DNA of 64,000 nucleotides. Origin: Anthoceros angustus. Its lineage: Eukaryota > Streptophyta > Anthocerotopsida > Anthocerotales > Anthocerotaceae. The notes under the pieces were generated by a model. The model was not told the DNA's origin and did no database searches. It saw nothing but the letters and a program-made list of their open reading frames with translations. This document shows, one piece after another, positions 12,887 through 22,095 of the stretch (the stretch's first letter is position 1; every line of letters starts with the position of its first letter). Where the stretch lies: contig VJWM01000103.1 of assembly GCA_010909165.1 (NCBI GenBank), positions 496,001-560,000 on the forward strand. The letters are read 5' to 3'. A program made the translations under genes and the position numbers.

Positions 12887-13054
12887 GCAAGATATTCAAA
12901 GCTTCATGCACGCAGTGACTCGAGCAAGCCATTGGAAGAGGAGGTTCCGGCTGTGGAAAAGCTTCGCATTTCCGGAGCTCCTCCTATAATTGTGTAGCAG
13001 AACTACTCCACAGGTCCCGAATCTTGTGATGGGAGATATGTTTATGTGTATGAT

Positions 13055-14488
13055 TTTGGACTACGGACTTCCCTTGGGGGGTTAGGAAAAGGGTAGGGTT
13101 TTGTTTTTTTGTGGGAGCGAAGGATAAAATGAGGCGAAAAAGGGGGAAATAAGCACTTAGCACTCCTGACGGCACTGAGTATACTCCGGACCGAGTGAGG
13201 AACGACTAGCCTACGGCATGGCAAAGCATAAACGGATAAGTCCGACCCACCTGTGACCGCGTGATAAGTACGCCAGTGAAAGTAACTTAGAAGTTGGGCC
13301 GTGGAGGACCAGGCGACGCCACGGACGACCCCGAGTGGAGGACGGCATGCAGGTCGACTGTAACCTGCTGGGCCGCATAGTGTCACGCCACGCCGCGCGC
13401 GGCGAGGGGCCGCAGTACGCGCGTAAGGCCGTAGTACGCTGCAGCCAGAGGGGCCGAGTAAGCCATGCACTGCGCTACGGACAGTGGAAGAGGCGCCCCG
13501 CCCGCCGCACTTCCCAAGGCGTGGTCGCGAGAAGGTCATGCCGCGCACCGAGACACCGCGATCCTCGCGCCGCACCGCGGTATCTCGTGGACACTGACGC
13601 TGCCGCTCACCGCTGAGGCGGAGCGAACGCGCAAGAAGGCGCAACGCTGCCAGCCTCGGCAAGCGGCCACAGAACCAAGGGAGGAGAAGGCGATGGCACC
13701 CAAAAGCCCGGAAGTTTGGGAGCCATGGAACCTTGTGGAGCGCAACATTGTGACCCGCGCTATCCGGACTTTGGGCCGGTGCCAAGAAGGAATCGGGGGC
13801 CATCCGGCCCACCAAGCGATAGGCGGAATAGGGAGGATAGTAGTTAGGTTGCACTGGCCTCATTTCGAATAGAGGTGTAATAAAGGCCGACCTTGGCGTA
13901 GTATAAGAGGGCTAAGGCGCTCTGAATAAATCATCTTTCTCTTGGTGTTGATCTGCGTTCTTGCGAGACCTTTGTGTGTCTTCTTGCTAGCGTGAGTCTG
14001 AGTCAGGCGGGCACAGCTCGGGAGATTGATCGGGGTCACAGTGGCGGACCTAACGTGTTGTGGTGTGTGCGAGGAAGGGTGGCGGTGACCCGTGCTGCGT
14101 CGGGCAGCGACCCGGCCAGACGGGGCGTGTGGCCGGAGGAACTCGGAGGCGTCTGAGCCGGACGGAGGCCGGCGGGCAGCGGAGGTCGGGCCCAGCCAGC
14201 GTCTTTCCTAAGGCGATGAGTGTGGCGTGAGTGGAGAGGAAAGGCCGGAAGTGTGGTGGCAGATGTGAGCGATCTGGGACACGGGTCCCTAAGCGTTTGG
14301 CCATACCGGGGCTGTCACGGTGAGCGTTGCGAGTAGATAGGCGTATGTGTGCGTTGAGGTGAGCAGGCGCAAAGTGAGGTAAGAATCACTGACAAACGGA
14401 GCCTATCATTCCCTTGGGAACGGACTTCTTCCTACAACGACACGGGATTGTGCGCGCCCGGCTGGCCATCAGCGAAAGTCGCGCCACA
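13055..14488 (+). mobile_element. solo LTR-like insertion inside GT47 copy A
   Basis: The flanking ATGAT occurs at 13050-13054 and again at 14489-14493. Copy B (around 18860-18870) has a single ATGAT followed by the same downstream sequence, so it is the empty site and ATGAT is a 5 bp target duplication. The insert is about 1434 bp, GC-richer than its surroundings, with no long gene. It holds a TATA-like box (TATAAGA at 13902) and AATAAA at 13925, a promoter plus polyadenylation layout expected of an LTR, and it ends in CA. The left edge does not start with TG unless it is placed at 13051 inside the duplication, so that boundary is uncertain. Confidence 0.65.
13900..13932 (+). promoter_or_regulatory. 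TATA-like box and AATAAA of the solo LTR
   Basis: GTATAAGAGGG at 13901-13911 followed by AATAAA at 13925-13930. This spacing is typical of the U3/R junction of compact plant LTRs. The call rests only on motif and context. Confidence 0.5.
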
Positions 14489-15250
14489 ATGATCTATCGA
14501 GTAAGTTCACTGCGGATTTGATTGCCAATTGCAGCACAATCTTGACCTGGTACAACCTCTGCGAGTACTTGTCAAATTCTAGAATGGGTATGGTGAGGAG
14601 TCATCAAGCTTTGGTACCTGCTGGCTCGATGTTTTGCGTTGGAATTTGGCCTCCAATACCACCACTTAACAGCTGGATCGATTGTCTCTTGATCTGGTCC
14701 AGTGGCTAGAGACGCGGACATTGTGGCAGCGAAAGGGTGGAAGTGACCACATCCTTGTGCTGGGCAAAATCTTTTGGGATTTCATAAGGCAAGACAACAA
14801 GTCTTACCTAGGCCCTATGGGCCCTGTGGCAGCTCCTTGCTCTATCCTCCTCAGATGCGGAACCTAACAAAGCTCTTGCTTGAACGGCACCCCTGGGATG
14901 AGAAGGATATCGGAGTGCCTCATTCGACCTTTTTCCACCCTTCCTTAGATGACGACATTAGGTTATGGCAGCAGTATGCACTTAACAGGCCCAGAGACAG
15001 TTTGGTGAGCCTCGCAGGATTGCCAAGGCCTGGTGACCCCAACAATATCCGTACTTGACTTATCCAACAGTGTGAAGAGAAGAGGAATGTGAGCCTATGC
15101 CAGGTATTGAGGTGCCTTAAGCCTGAGACCACAATGAAGCGCTTTCTCAACTCTCACTTCCGTTTGGAACCAGTGGGAGATAGCCCCAACCGACGGTCCA
15201 TCTTTGACCATCTGGAAGGGCTATCAATAGGGCTTATACTCGATATGAAA

Positions 15251-16264
15251 TATGTAAATGATGCTCAATAAGATAGAAAGATTTTTTAACTTCTCGTGGT
15301 TCTCCATTCGCACGTTCCTATTCTGCAATGTCCACCGCTTATGCCACCCTAGCTACAACGCATTATTCCATTGCCCCCGGCCAACATCCCCCATGCTTTG
15401 GGCGGTGGTGCTTCTTCTCGGTGCTCCTTTTATCGTGGCATCGCTCACCTCCCGCATGTCGCTGCTCGATACTTGGTCCCGGCATCACTCTCTCTAGCTT
15501 TTATGTGCCCATGTCTTCATTCTAACTTATGGAGCCTACATGTTTACATAGGTACCGAGTAAATTACATAGTTTGGTCTTCAAGTACTAAAGGCTAATGA
15601 TTGTTATATATTTATCTCTATTTATATATAATATTTTTTAGATAAGCAGATGAATCACCTAACCCAAGCTTTCCCCCTTCAATCGGTGTGGATGGTAAAA
15701 ATATTATATATACGTAATTTGTTTGTTCGGCCGTGTATAGACAATTTGTTGTTTTCTCTTTAAAGGAATATGTAGCGAGCTCGGGAGCTGAGATGCGTGG
15801 GAGGTACCCAATCCTAAGCGCAAGTATAACTGTTGTGCAAGCGGAAGTAGAAGGCATAGGAGTAGGGGGAGCACAACACAGAGCTGGTGTAGGGGTGCGA
15901 GCTCGGGAAGCGTAAATGGTGGCCTTCATCATCTCCTCGGGTGTCTCGCATGCGCATGTGCAATACGGTGGCGCAGCCCACGAGGAGCAGCAGTTGATGT
16001 GCACGGGCTCTTGCTCCTCGACATGGAGCGCCCTCTCCTTATGCAAAGACATGGTACGTACTAACTCAAGTAATACAACCGTATAGATTTCACACCAAAA
16101 ATCCTTTTACAATAATATTTCTTGCACAGAATAAACTTATCCCCTAAAAAATAAGGTTGGTTGTGGCAAAGTTATAAAGCTTTCTAACACCTTGGGCTCT
16201 TGCTCATACTTTAAAATACTTATTTCTGCCTATTGTTGACTACTCTCAACTCAATTTGAATTAA
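15251..16264. other. intergenic, no recognisable gene
   Basis: About 1 kb between GT47 copy A and the EG45-like gene. It is AT-rich around 15600-15720. A minus-strand ATG-started frame of 144 codons (15618-16052) has a Cys-rich start but no signal peptide and no family I recognise, so I do not call it a gene. Confidence 0.4.
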
Positions 16265-16979
16265 TCATGACTGGTTAGGAGGAGGAGGGATACTGCTAGG
16301 GGAAGGCGTACACTCTTCCTTGGATGGGTCACATACATAGAGGTACATCGTTCTAGGACTATTTGCATAGTTTTTGTCTCCAAAGACATATTCCCAAGCT
16401 TGTTGGGAAAGAATCAAATCTGACCTATGCTCGCCTTGATCCGGGGGCATCTTGTCCACAATTGCGATCAAGATAGTAGTGTCAACACAAAGTTTTGGAT
16501 CAAAAGTTTTGCCATCTCCATTTGGATCACCCCTGCACATATTAAAGTACACATTGCAATTTTTCCCATCTCTCCAGATATCATCGTCGCCTATCGCCCA
16601 TACACCGTATGAGAGCACTCCATCATGGACAGTTGGGTTCCCCGCCCAACAACTATTAGCTGCAAACAAGGGAAACGACAATTTGAATCCTAGTTAGAAA
16701 ACAAATAATTTGAAAAGAAGTTCTTCTAATATTGAATGGTTAAATAAAATCTGAAATAACATTTTTTGCACTATGCGGCTACTTACGATCTATGTGCCAC
16801 ACATCCACATTACTTGCGTTATGAACAAACAATAGGAAATCATAATCTTGAATCATAGCTCCAGGCAATTGTGCGGCAGTTGCTCTCTTGAGATGGAAGG
16901 GTCGAGCACTTGCACCCACGGAAAGCACCAAAAGGTAAATTATGAAGACAAGAGACATTGTAAATGCACGGTACGTCAT
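16265..16979 (-). CDS. secreted EG45-like / plant natriuretic peptide-type double-psi beta-barrel protein
   Basis: Two exons on minus: 16979-16787 and 16659-16265, with a GTAAGT donor and TTTGCAG acceptor. They give a 195-residue protein. The chosen ATG (16979) precedes a good signal peptide (MTYRAFTMSLVFIIYLLVLS, then VGASA). An upstream ATG at 17093 would put about 38 residues before it. The mature part has the pattern of EG45/PNP and expansin domain 1: a Trp-Ala-Gly-Asn-Pro start, Cys residues in NCNVYFNMCRGD, then ILIAIVDKMPP and the RSDLILSQQAWEYVFGD block (family form is DLS-EAF--IA). A proline-rich tail ends the protein. The family is apoplastic and non-catalytic. The gene sits among transposon debris but has intact frames and clean splice sites. 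Confidence 0.6.
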
Positions 16980-17958
16980 TGCTATATACTTGAAGCAACG
17001 CAAAGCAAGATAGAGGAAGGAAAATTTGTAGCAAAAGAAAACTAAATTGGCCAAACAAGATTGAAACTGTATAGTACTTTTGCTAGATGTCATTCACATA
17101 TATAGCAAAACAATGTGTCCATCTCGACCAAAACAAATGTTATTTTCTTAGTATTTCATAATAATATACATTTGAAACTGCTTGGTTTTTTGGTTTTGAA
17201 CTATTTCTAGGAAACTTCATCAAAATTTTATCCCAAATACTTAACTACTTGGTCAAATCAAACTTAACTCTCAGTGTAAATGATCTTTTTGTAACAAAAC
17301 ACATAGCAAACCTTTACGAAATTTGCCAAAATTTTATCCCAACTAATTGAAACTCCGAATCAAACTTAATTCCTTGTGTAAATGATTTTTTTGCAATATA
17401 ACACATTAAAATAGGGCTTTTATTGAACAAAAAGGGGAAAGCCCTACAACAATGAAGTTAAACACCAAAGCAAGAAGGACCTCAAAGACCCTCAGGCAAA
17501 CACATTGAAAACCTGAGAATTTTAAAGTAAGGGAAGGGTAATCGATGAAAAGAATAAGAGAAAGTATAATAATAATAATAATAATGGATATTATAATAAT
17601 AATGGATATAGTAGTGGTTCATACTAGCCACATGAGCAACTCATGGTAATCAATGCAAGTAAATTTTGATTTTGCTCAAAAGTAGGCATGAACTATAGCC
17701 CAACTACCACATGCTGTTTGTTCATTATATTTCTAAACAATTATTTCAGTCCTAAGTACAGAATTCAAAGCCTTAAGAGGAACTTGGACATGTTCAACAC
17801 AAGGAACCATGTCGTATCGTATTCTTTACAACTCGTTAAACAACCACTTCAATCACATAACTTACCTTCCAATAAAGGACTCATTGTCCATAACATAAAA
17901 CTATTGTTCTCCGCTCCGCTCCATCTCCGCTCAGGTCATCACTAACCGTCCAGGGCCC
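16980..17958. other. AT-rich intergenic stretch with AAT microsatellite
   Basis: About 1 kb upstream of the EG45-like gene on its 5' side. It holds an (AAT/ATA)n microsatellite at 17566-17607 and otherwise low-complexity AT-rich DNA. No gene is seen. Confidence 0.5.
17566..17607 (+). repeat. (AAT)n microsatellite
   Basis: Uninterrupted ATA/AAT triplets followed by an imperfect second block split by ggatat. Direct reading. Confidence 0.85.
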
Positions 17959-18410
17959 TTGCACGGAGTAGCCGCTCAAGGTCATAAATATAGCAGGATG
18001 CAAGCGGGCCACCTCTTTATTCCGCTTGCACTAGAAACGTATGGGGCAATGGCTGAGGACTTTGACAAATTTGTCAAGTCCTGTGCCAAAGCTTACCATG
18101 CACGTAGACACGGTGCGGGGCTGTCCCTCTCGTACTTCACAGCATACTTCCGACAACGGGTTTCAATTGCCCTTCAACGGGCGCTCTCAACGGCGATCCT
18201 CCACAAGGCGGCGACAGTAGGTGACGCATCTTCCTCTACCTCCGTGGTTTGCAGGCCGTTTATTCTTCCTGCATATGACATTGTGGGTGCAGTAGGTGAC
18301 TTTAGGTAGGGAGCTTAGTTGCTCCTCTTCACCTTGACCCCCTGGTCCCCTTTGGTTGTCCCCTCCTAGATGGGCTTTTCCCATCGTTTTTTCACCTCAA
18401 TAAAATCTCA
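17959..18410 (+). mobile_element. 5'-truncated LINE-like 3' end (C-terminus plus 3' tail)
   Basis: The frame 17959-18309 includes FIPLALETYGAMAEDFDKF and a later RVSIALQRALSTAILH. This combination (P-A-ETYG..., then a -LS-ALQR-NA-like block) resembles the C-terminal end of some non-LTR retroelement proteins. The 3' part (18276-18410), ending in CAATAAAATC, is related to a second copy at 19238-19375 that lacks the coding part. That is what two 5'-truncated LINE insertions would look like. The family assignment is tentative. Confidence 0.4.
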
Positions 18411-18582
18411 AAACTATTGTACTGTCACCTCACAAATTTTCCTAGCGTTGTTTCGTGAGACACTTGAACACTTTTAGCACAATGAACTATAGTGTTTTAC
18501 ACAACAACATCAAAGCAAATCATCCAATGTCAAGACCAGTCGCAAACATATCAACCGGCCGGAGCACCACGGGGAGGACATA

Positions 18583-19231
18583 ATGGGGAGCAATGAAGCA
18601 ACATGGCACCTGACGAGGAAGCCGCTGCGAGACATTCAAAGCTTCATGCACGCAGTGACTCGAGCAAGCCATTGGAAGAGGAGGTTCTGGCTGTGGAAAA
18701 GCTTCGCATTTCAGGAGGTTCTGGCTGTGGAAAAGATTCGCATTTCAGGAGGTACTGGTTGTGGAAAAGCTTCGCATTTCCGGAGCTCCTCCTATAATTG
18801 TGGAGCAGAACTACTCCACAGGTCCCGAATCTTGTGATGGGAGATATGTTTATGTGTATGATCTGCCGAATAAGTTCACTATAGATTTGATTGCCAATTG
18901 CAACACGATCTTGACCTGGTACAACCTCTGCCAGTACTTGTCAAATTCTAGAATGGGTATGGTGAGGAGTTATCAAGCTTAGGTACCTGCTGGCTCGATG
19001 TTTTGCGTTGGAATTTTGCCTCCAATACCACCACTTAACAGCTGGATCGACTGTCTCTTGATTTGGTCCGGTGGCTAGAGATGCGGACATTATGGCATCG
19101 AAAGGGTGGAAGTGACCACGTCCTCGTGCTTGGCAAAATCTCTTGGGATTTCATAAGGCAAGACAACAAGTCTTACCTAGGCCCTATGGGCCCTGTGGCA
19201 GCTCTTTCTCAACTCTTACTTTGATCTCCCT
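18583..19231 (+). pseudogene. GT47 exostosin-type pseudogene, copy B
   Basis: Contiguous counterpart of copy A without the LTR. It reads ESCDGRYVYVYDLPNKF (about 18832-18882), TILTWYNLCQYLSNSRMG and, after frame changes shared with copy A, SDHVLVLGKISWDFIRQ. It differs from copy A in two ways. A 34 bp unit is present three times (18679-18780) instead of once. The segment corresponding to copy A 14833-15140 is deleted, joining gcagct directly to ctttctcaactc. Shared frame lesions suggest the duplication came after the gene had died. Confidence 0.75.
18679..18780 (+). repeat. 34 bp unit in three tandem copies inside GT47 copy B
   Basis: Units start with aggaggttctggctgtgg at 18679, 18713 and 18747 (the last with two changes), so the period is exactly 34 bp. 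Copy A has a single unit. Since 34 is not a multiple of three, the expansion shifts the frame. Confidence 0.9.
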
Positions 19232-19235
19232 AATC

Positions 19236-19385
19236 ATGACATTGTAGGCACTGTAGGTGATTCTAGACATGTAATTTAATTGCTCCTTCTTTAGTGTTAC
19301 CTTTAGGGTCTCCCTTGATGTCTTTAAGTAGATGGCTTCACCCATCTCCTCTTTTCTTCATAAAAACTACAATCTATTAAGCTTT
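19236..19385 (+). repeat. second LINE-like 3' tail copy
   Basis: It aligns by eye with 18276-18410. Shared blocks are atgacattgt, gtaggtga, ttgctcct, agatgg-ctt--cccatc and a final run near tcaataaaa or tcataaaaa. Identity is moderate, so the two are old independent insertions or a diverged duplication. Confidence 0.5.
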
Positions 19386-19974
19386 GAAGACTAACATTGT
19401 CTTAAAGTTTATAGCTTTATTAGCTCACTGATGTTTATAAAAAGTTGTTGAATTTTAAGTACCCACTTAATCTTCGTAAGTATATAGGTACATATATGTA
19501 GGTAGTATGGAGTATGCAAGTTGTTCGTGCTCGAATGAAATACGGTACGTACCTATCAGGATTGGGGAGACGTGGTTTGACAGCGGTTGGGAGCGACAAA
19601 GCGAAAATAGGGGGATGGTAGAATCATGGCCATGGTGCGCTGGCGATGGCGTACTTAAGCGAGTGCAGCCCTGGAATTGGAGGTGACGTCCAACTCTCGG
19701 TCGAAGCGCTGAAGCTGCGCCCTCGTCCTCAATCTCTTGGCGTTGCTGCTGCCGCCCAGAGGGTTCTTGGAGCACGTCTCGGGGCCGATTCTTGACGCTC
19801 GGCATCGGGCCGGGCTTGCGCCCCGGGCGGTCTGCTCTGCATGTGCTTGCGCATCCTGGGAGGTGGTCATGCTTGCCTGTGCGCAACCCGGCGTGGTGTT
19901 GAGGAATTAGGGACCGAGAGGAGCGCGCTCACTTCGTTGGGGCTAGGAAGCGAGTGGGGGATCGGCTTCCTGCA
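19386..19974. other. intergenic, 5' flank of the CUE gene
   Basis: This is the transition from the repeat-rich left third to dense genes. No gene is supported here. The minus-strand frames at 19467-19886 have no family resemblance. Confidence 0.4.
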
Positions 19975-21286
19975 ATGTCTGCGGTCGTCTGCGGCAAGCG
20001 TTCCCTGTTCGACGACCTCTACTCCTCTCCTCCCAGCGCAAAGAGGATTCGTTGTGGAGGAGGTTCCCCTATTCGCTTCTCTTCATTGTCCCCGCCCCCA
20101 AGGAGTAGCCCCACCGGGGCCTCCGAGGCAGCGGGGACCTCCGAGACTTCGGCTCACCATATTTGCCCTCCAGCCGAGCAACAGGAGCCACTCTCACGGC
20201 TTCGCCAGCTTTTCCCCGACATGGATGGACAGGTGTGCTGCTAGAATGTGTCGCTTGTCGCTTAGGGTTTCCTTTGATTTTGAAAGGCATGCTTCCCGGC
20301 TTCCGCTTTCCTGATGCATGTTGAGTTGCATGGCAGCTGTTGGAAAGAGTCCTCGAAGCCTGTGGGAGTAACCTAGACTCTGCTATTAAGAGTCTTAGCG
20401 ACTTGCGGCTTGGTTCCAATGAGCGCAGTTCATCCAAAGACGAGCACTTGGACAGCGCCTCTGTCTCTCAACAGGATGCAGAGCAATCATCTCCTGGTAG
20501 GTTCGTCACCGTCAAGGGCGTGCTGGACGAGCAGTTCTTTTCCGTTCGGTGCTATACTTGTTTTTTTGATGGACAGCGTGGTACCCGTCTTATGTTTTTG
20601 CTTCATCAGCTGTTACAGGCAGGCCAGGGAACGGGAACCATGTGGAGTCTACTTCCCCCCATGTTCCAGCTGACGGGAGGGAGTGGGTTGAATTGGTAGT
20701 TGGGGAGATGATGAATGCCACGGATCTAGATGATGCACGAGCAAGGGCTACAAGGGCTCTCGAGGCATTTGAGAAGGCAGTCACTTCTCGTTCCACAGAG
20801 ATGTTGCAGAAGGTTTGCTAATAGAAGATTTCGGTGTTTACTTGTATGGACGGCCGTATGTAATTTGTGCATTGTGTTGTTCCTCCTATGTGTTTTGACT
20901 GTGTATCATTGTGGCAGGAGAATGCTGCGTTTAGGGAGCAGCTGCAGGCGTTATGCCGTGACAATCAGATATTGAAACGTGCCTGTATCATTCAGCATGA
21001 AAGGCAAGCTGAGCATGAGAACCGTGCTCGTGAGTTGGAGCAGCTGAAACAGCTGTGCTCGAAGTATCAGGAACAGCTGCGGAATTTGGAGGTACGTGAT
21101 CTCGGACCGTACTCTCTCTCAGACCCCCTGTTGGGTCACTTTGAGGATGATTCCACAGTATTTCTGATATTTGTCTCGCTTGTTGTGTGGATGCACCAGA
21201 TGAATAACTATGCACTCAGCTTACATCTTCGCAAAGCACAGGAAGGGGGTTCCATTCCTGGACGATTCCACCCGGATGTGTTTTAG
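19975..21286 (+). CDS. CUE-domain ubiquitin-system protein (Arabidopsis At5g32440-like)
   Basis: Five exons: 19975-20232, 20337-20496, 20619-20812, 20918-21091, 21200-21286. All junctions have GT-AG borders and keep phase, giving 290 residues. The N-terminus MSAVVCGKRSLF is conserved in plant members. The CUE domain (residues about 75-110) has FPDMD at its start and the LLERVLEACGSNLDSAIKSL helices; CUE domains bind ubiquitin. A long coiled coil follows (QLQALCRDNQILKR to YQEQLRNLE). The last exon gives MNNYALSLHLRKAQ and the hallmark end SIPGRFHPDVF. Soluble and intracellular; the exact role of the family is unknown. Confidence 0.9.
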
Positions 21287-22095
21287 GTCCTTGGGAAATT
21301 GTAGAGCAGGGATTTGAGCTGCAATTCAGGTATAGTTTAGACTGGTGAAGGAAGTTCGTACATGCTAGCTTTCAGGGATGCCTCAGCATGTAGGTGGAGA
21401 CTTCATTGCAGAACTCACACGACGAGATCGGTTCTGTTCTGCACAATGGCAATACTAGACATTTGAAAGTACATGGAAGCACTCAGATTTCCCGGAGGTT
21501 TGCTAAGAGAGATGGTGTTCATAAGAGCCATGCAGGTACAATTGTTTTCAGGGTTTGACAGGGCATGTTCCTTCAGGTAGGTCTGCCCACAGTTTAGGTA
21601 CTTGTGTCAGCAGTCTGTTTGTGCGTGGAGGTATCAGTTCCTCACACTGACGACGTTGTGTTGTAAGCGTAGTGGACAGGGGCCCGCAGGGGTTGCAGTA
21701 ATGTTGGACGAACAGTTAGGTACTTAATTATTGAGGAAGGACAATAACAAAGGTCTTTTCCATCCTGCGGATATTTGGACTCATCACCTAGGTAGCCTCT
21801 TGTACTGAATTCAGTTCATTCTATTGTACCGGACTACAAATGGAAGTGCATTAGAGGAAATAGACAATGGGGTGCATCCCGAAAGCCAACTTAGTTATAC
21901 TTGTCCGGTTGTATTGCGGGAAAGAGACTAGAAATATGGTTATGTAGCAGCTTCTAGGGAGCATCCCATTCTTGGACGCCTTTGATCCAGTAGTCCATAC
22001 GTGAGCAGGTGCTTGAAATTGTCTCACCCTCCGGTCACTATTAGCCGCAGTTCTAGTGTACAAGTGAGATGCCTAGCAGTAGTCTATCGATCTAG
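21287..22095. other. convergent 3' intergenic region
   Basis: It lies between the 3' ends of the CUE gene and the histidine kinase gene. No coding potential is seen; it presumably holds both 3' UTRs. Confidence 0.5.

Larger units (their letters stand above)
12887..15250 (+). pseudogene. GT47 exostosin-type glycosyltransferase pseudogene, copy A, interrupted by an LTR
   Basis: Homologous to copy B at 18628-19231. The left part (12887-13054) and the right part (14494 onward) join across the insertion to read DGRYVYVYDL, the start of the exostosin domain of MUR3-like xyloglucan galactosyltransferases. Later pieces are SDHILVLGKIFWDFIRQ (about 14735-14790), then STFFHPSLDDDIRLWQQYA (about 14925), SLAGLPRPGDPNNIR and a final FRLEPVGDSPNRRSIFDH block, in family order. 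Frames change several times and stops occur. Intact enzymes of the family work in the Golgi adding sugars to cell-wall xyloglucan. Nothing here can be functional. Confidence 0.75.

Noticed and set aside
15618-16052. 144-codon ATG-started frame on - with Cys-rich start
   Set aside because: No signal peptide, no family, and an AT-rich 3' half; likely chance.
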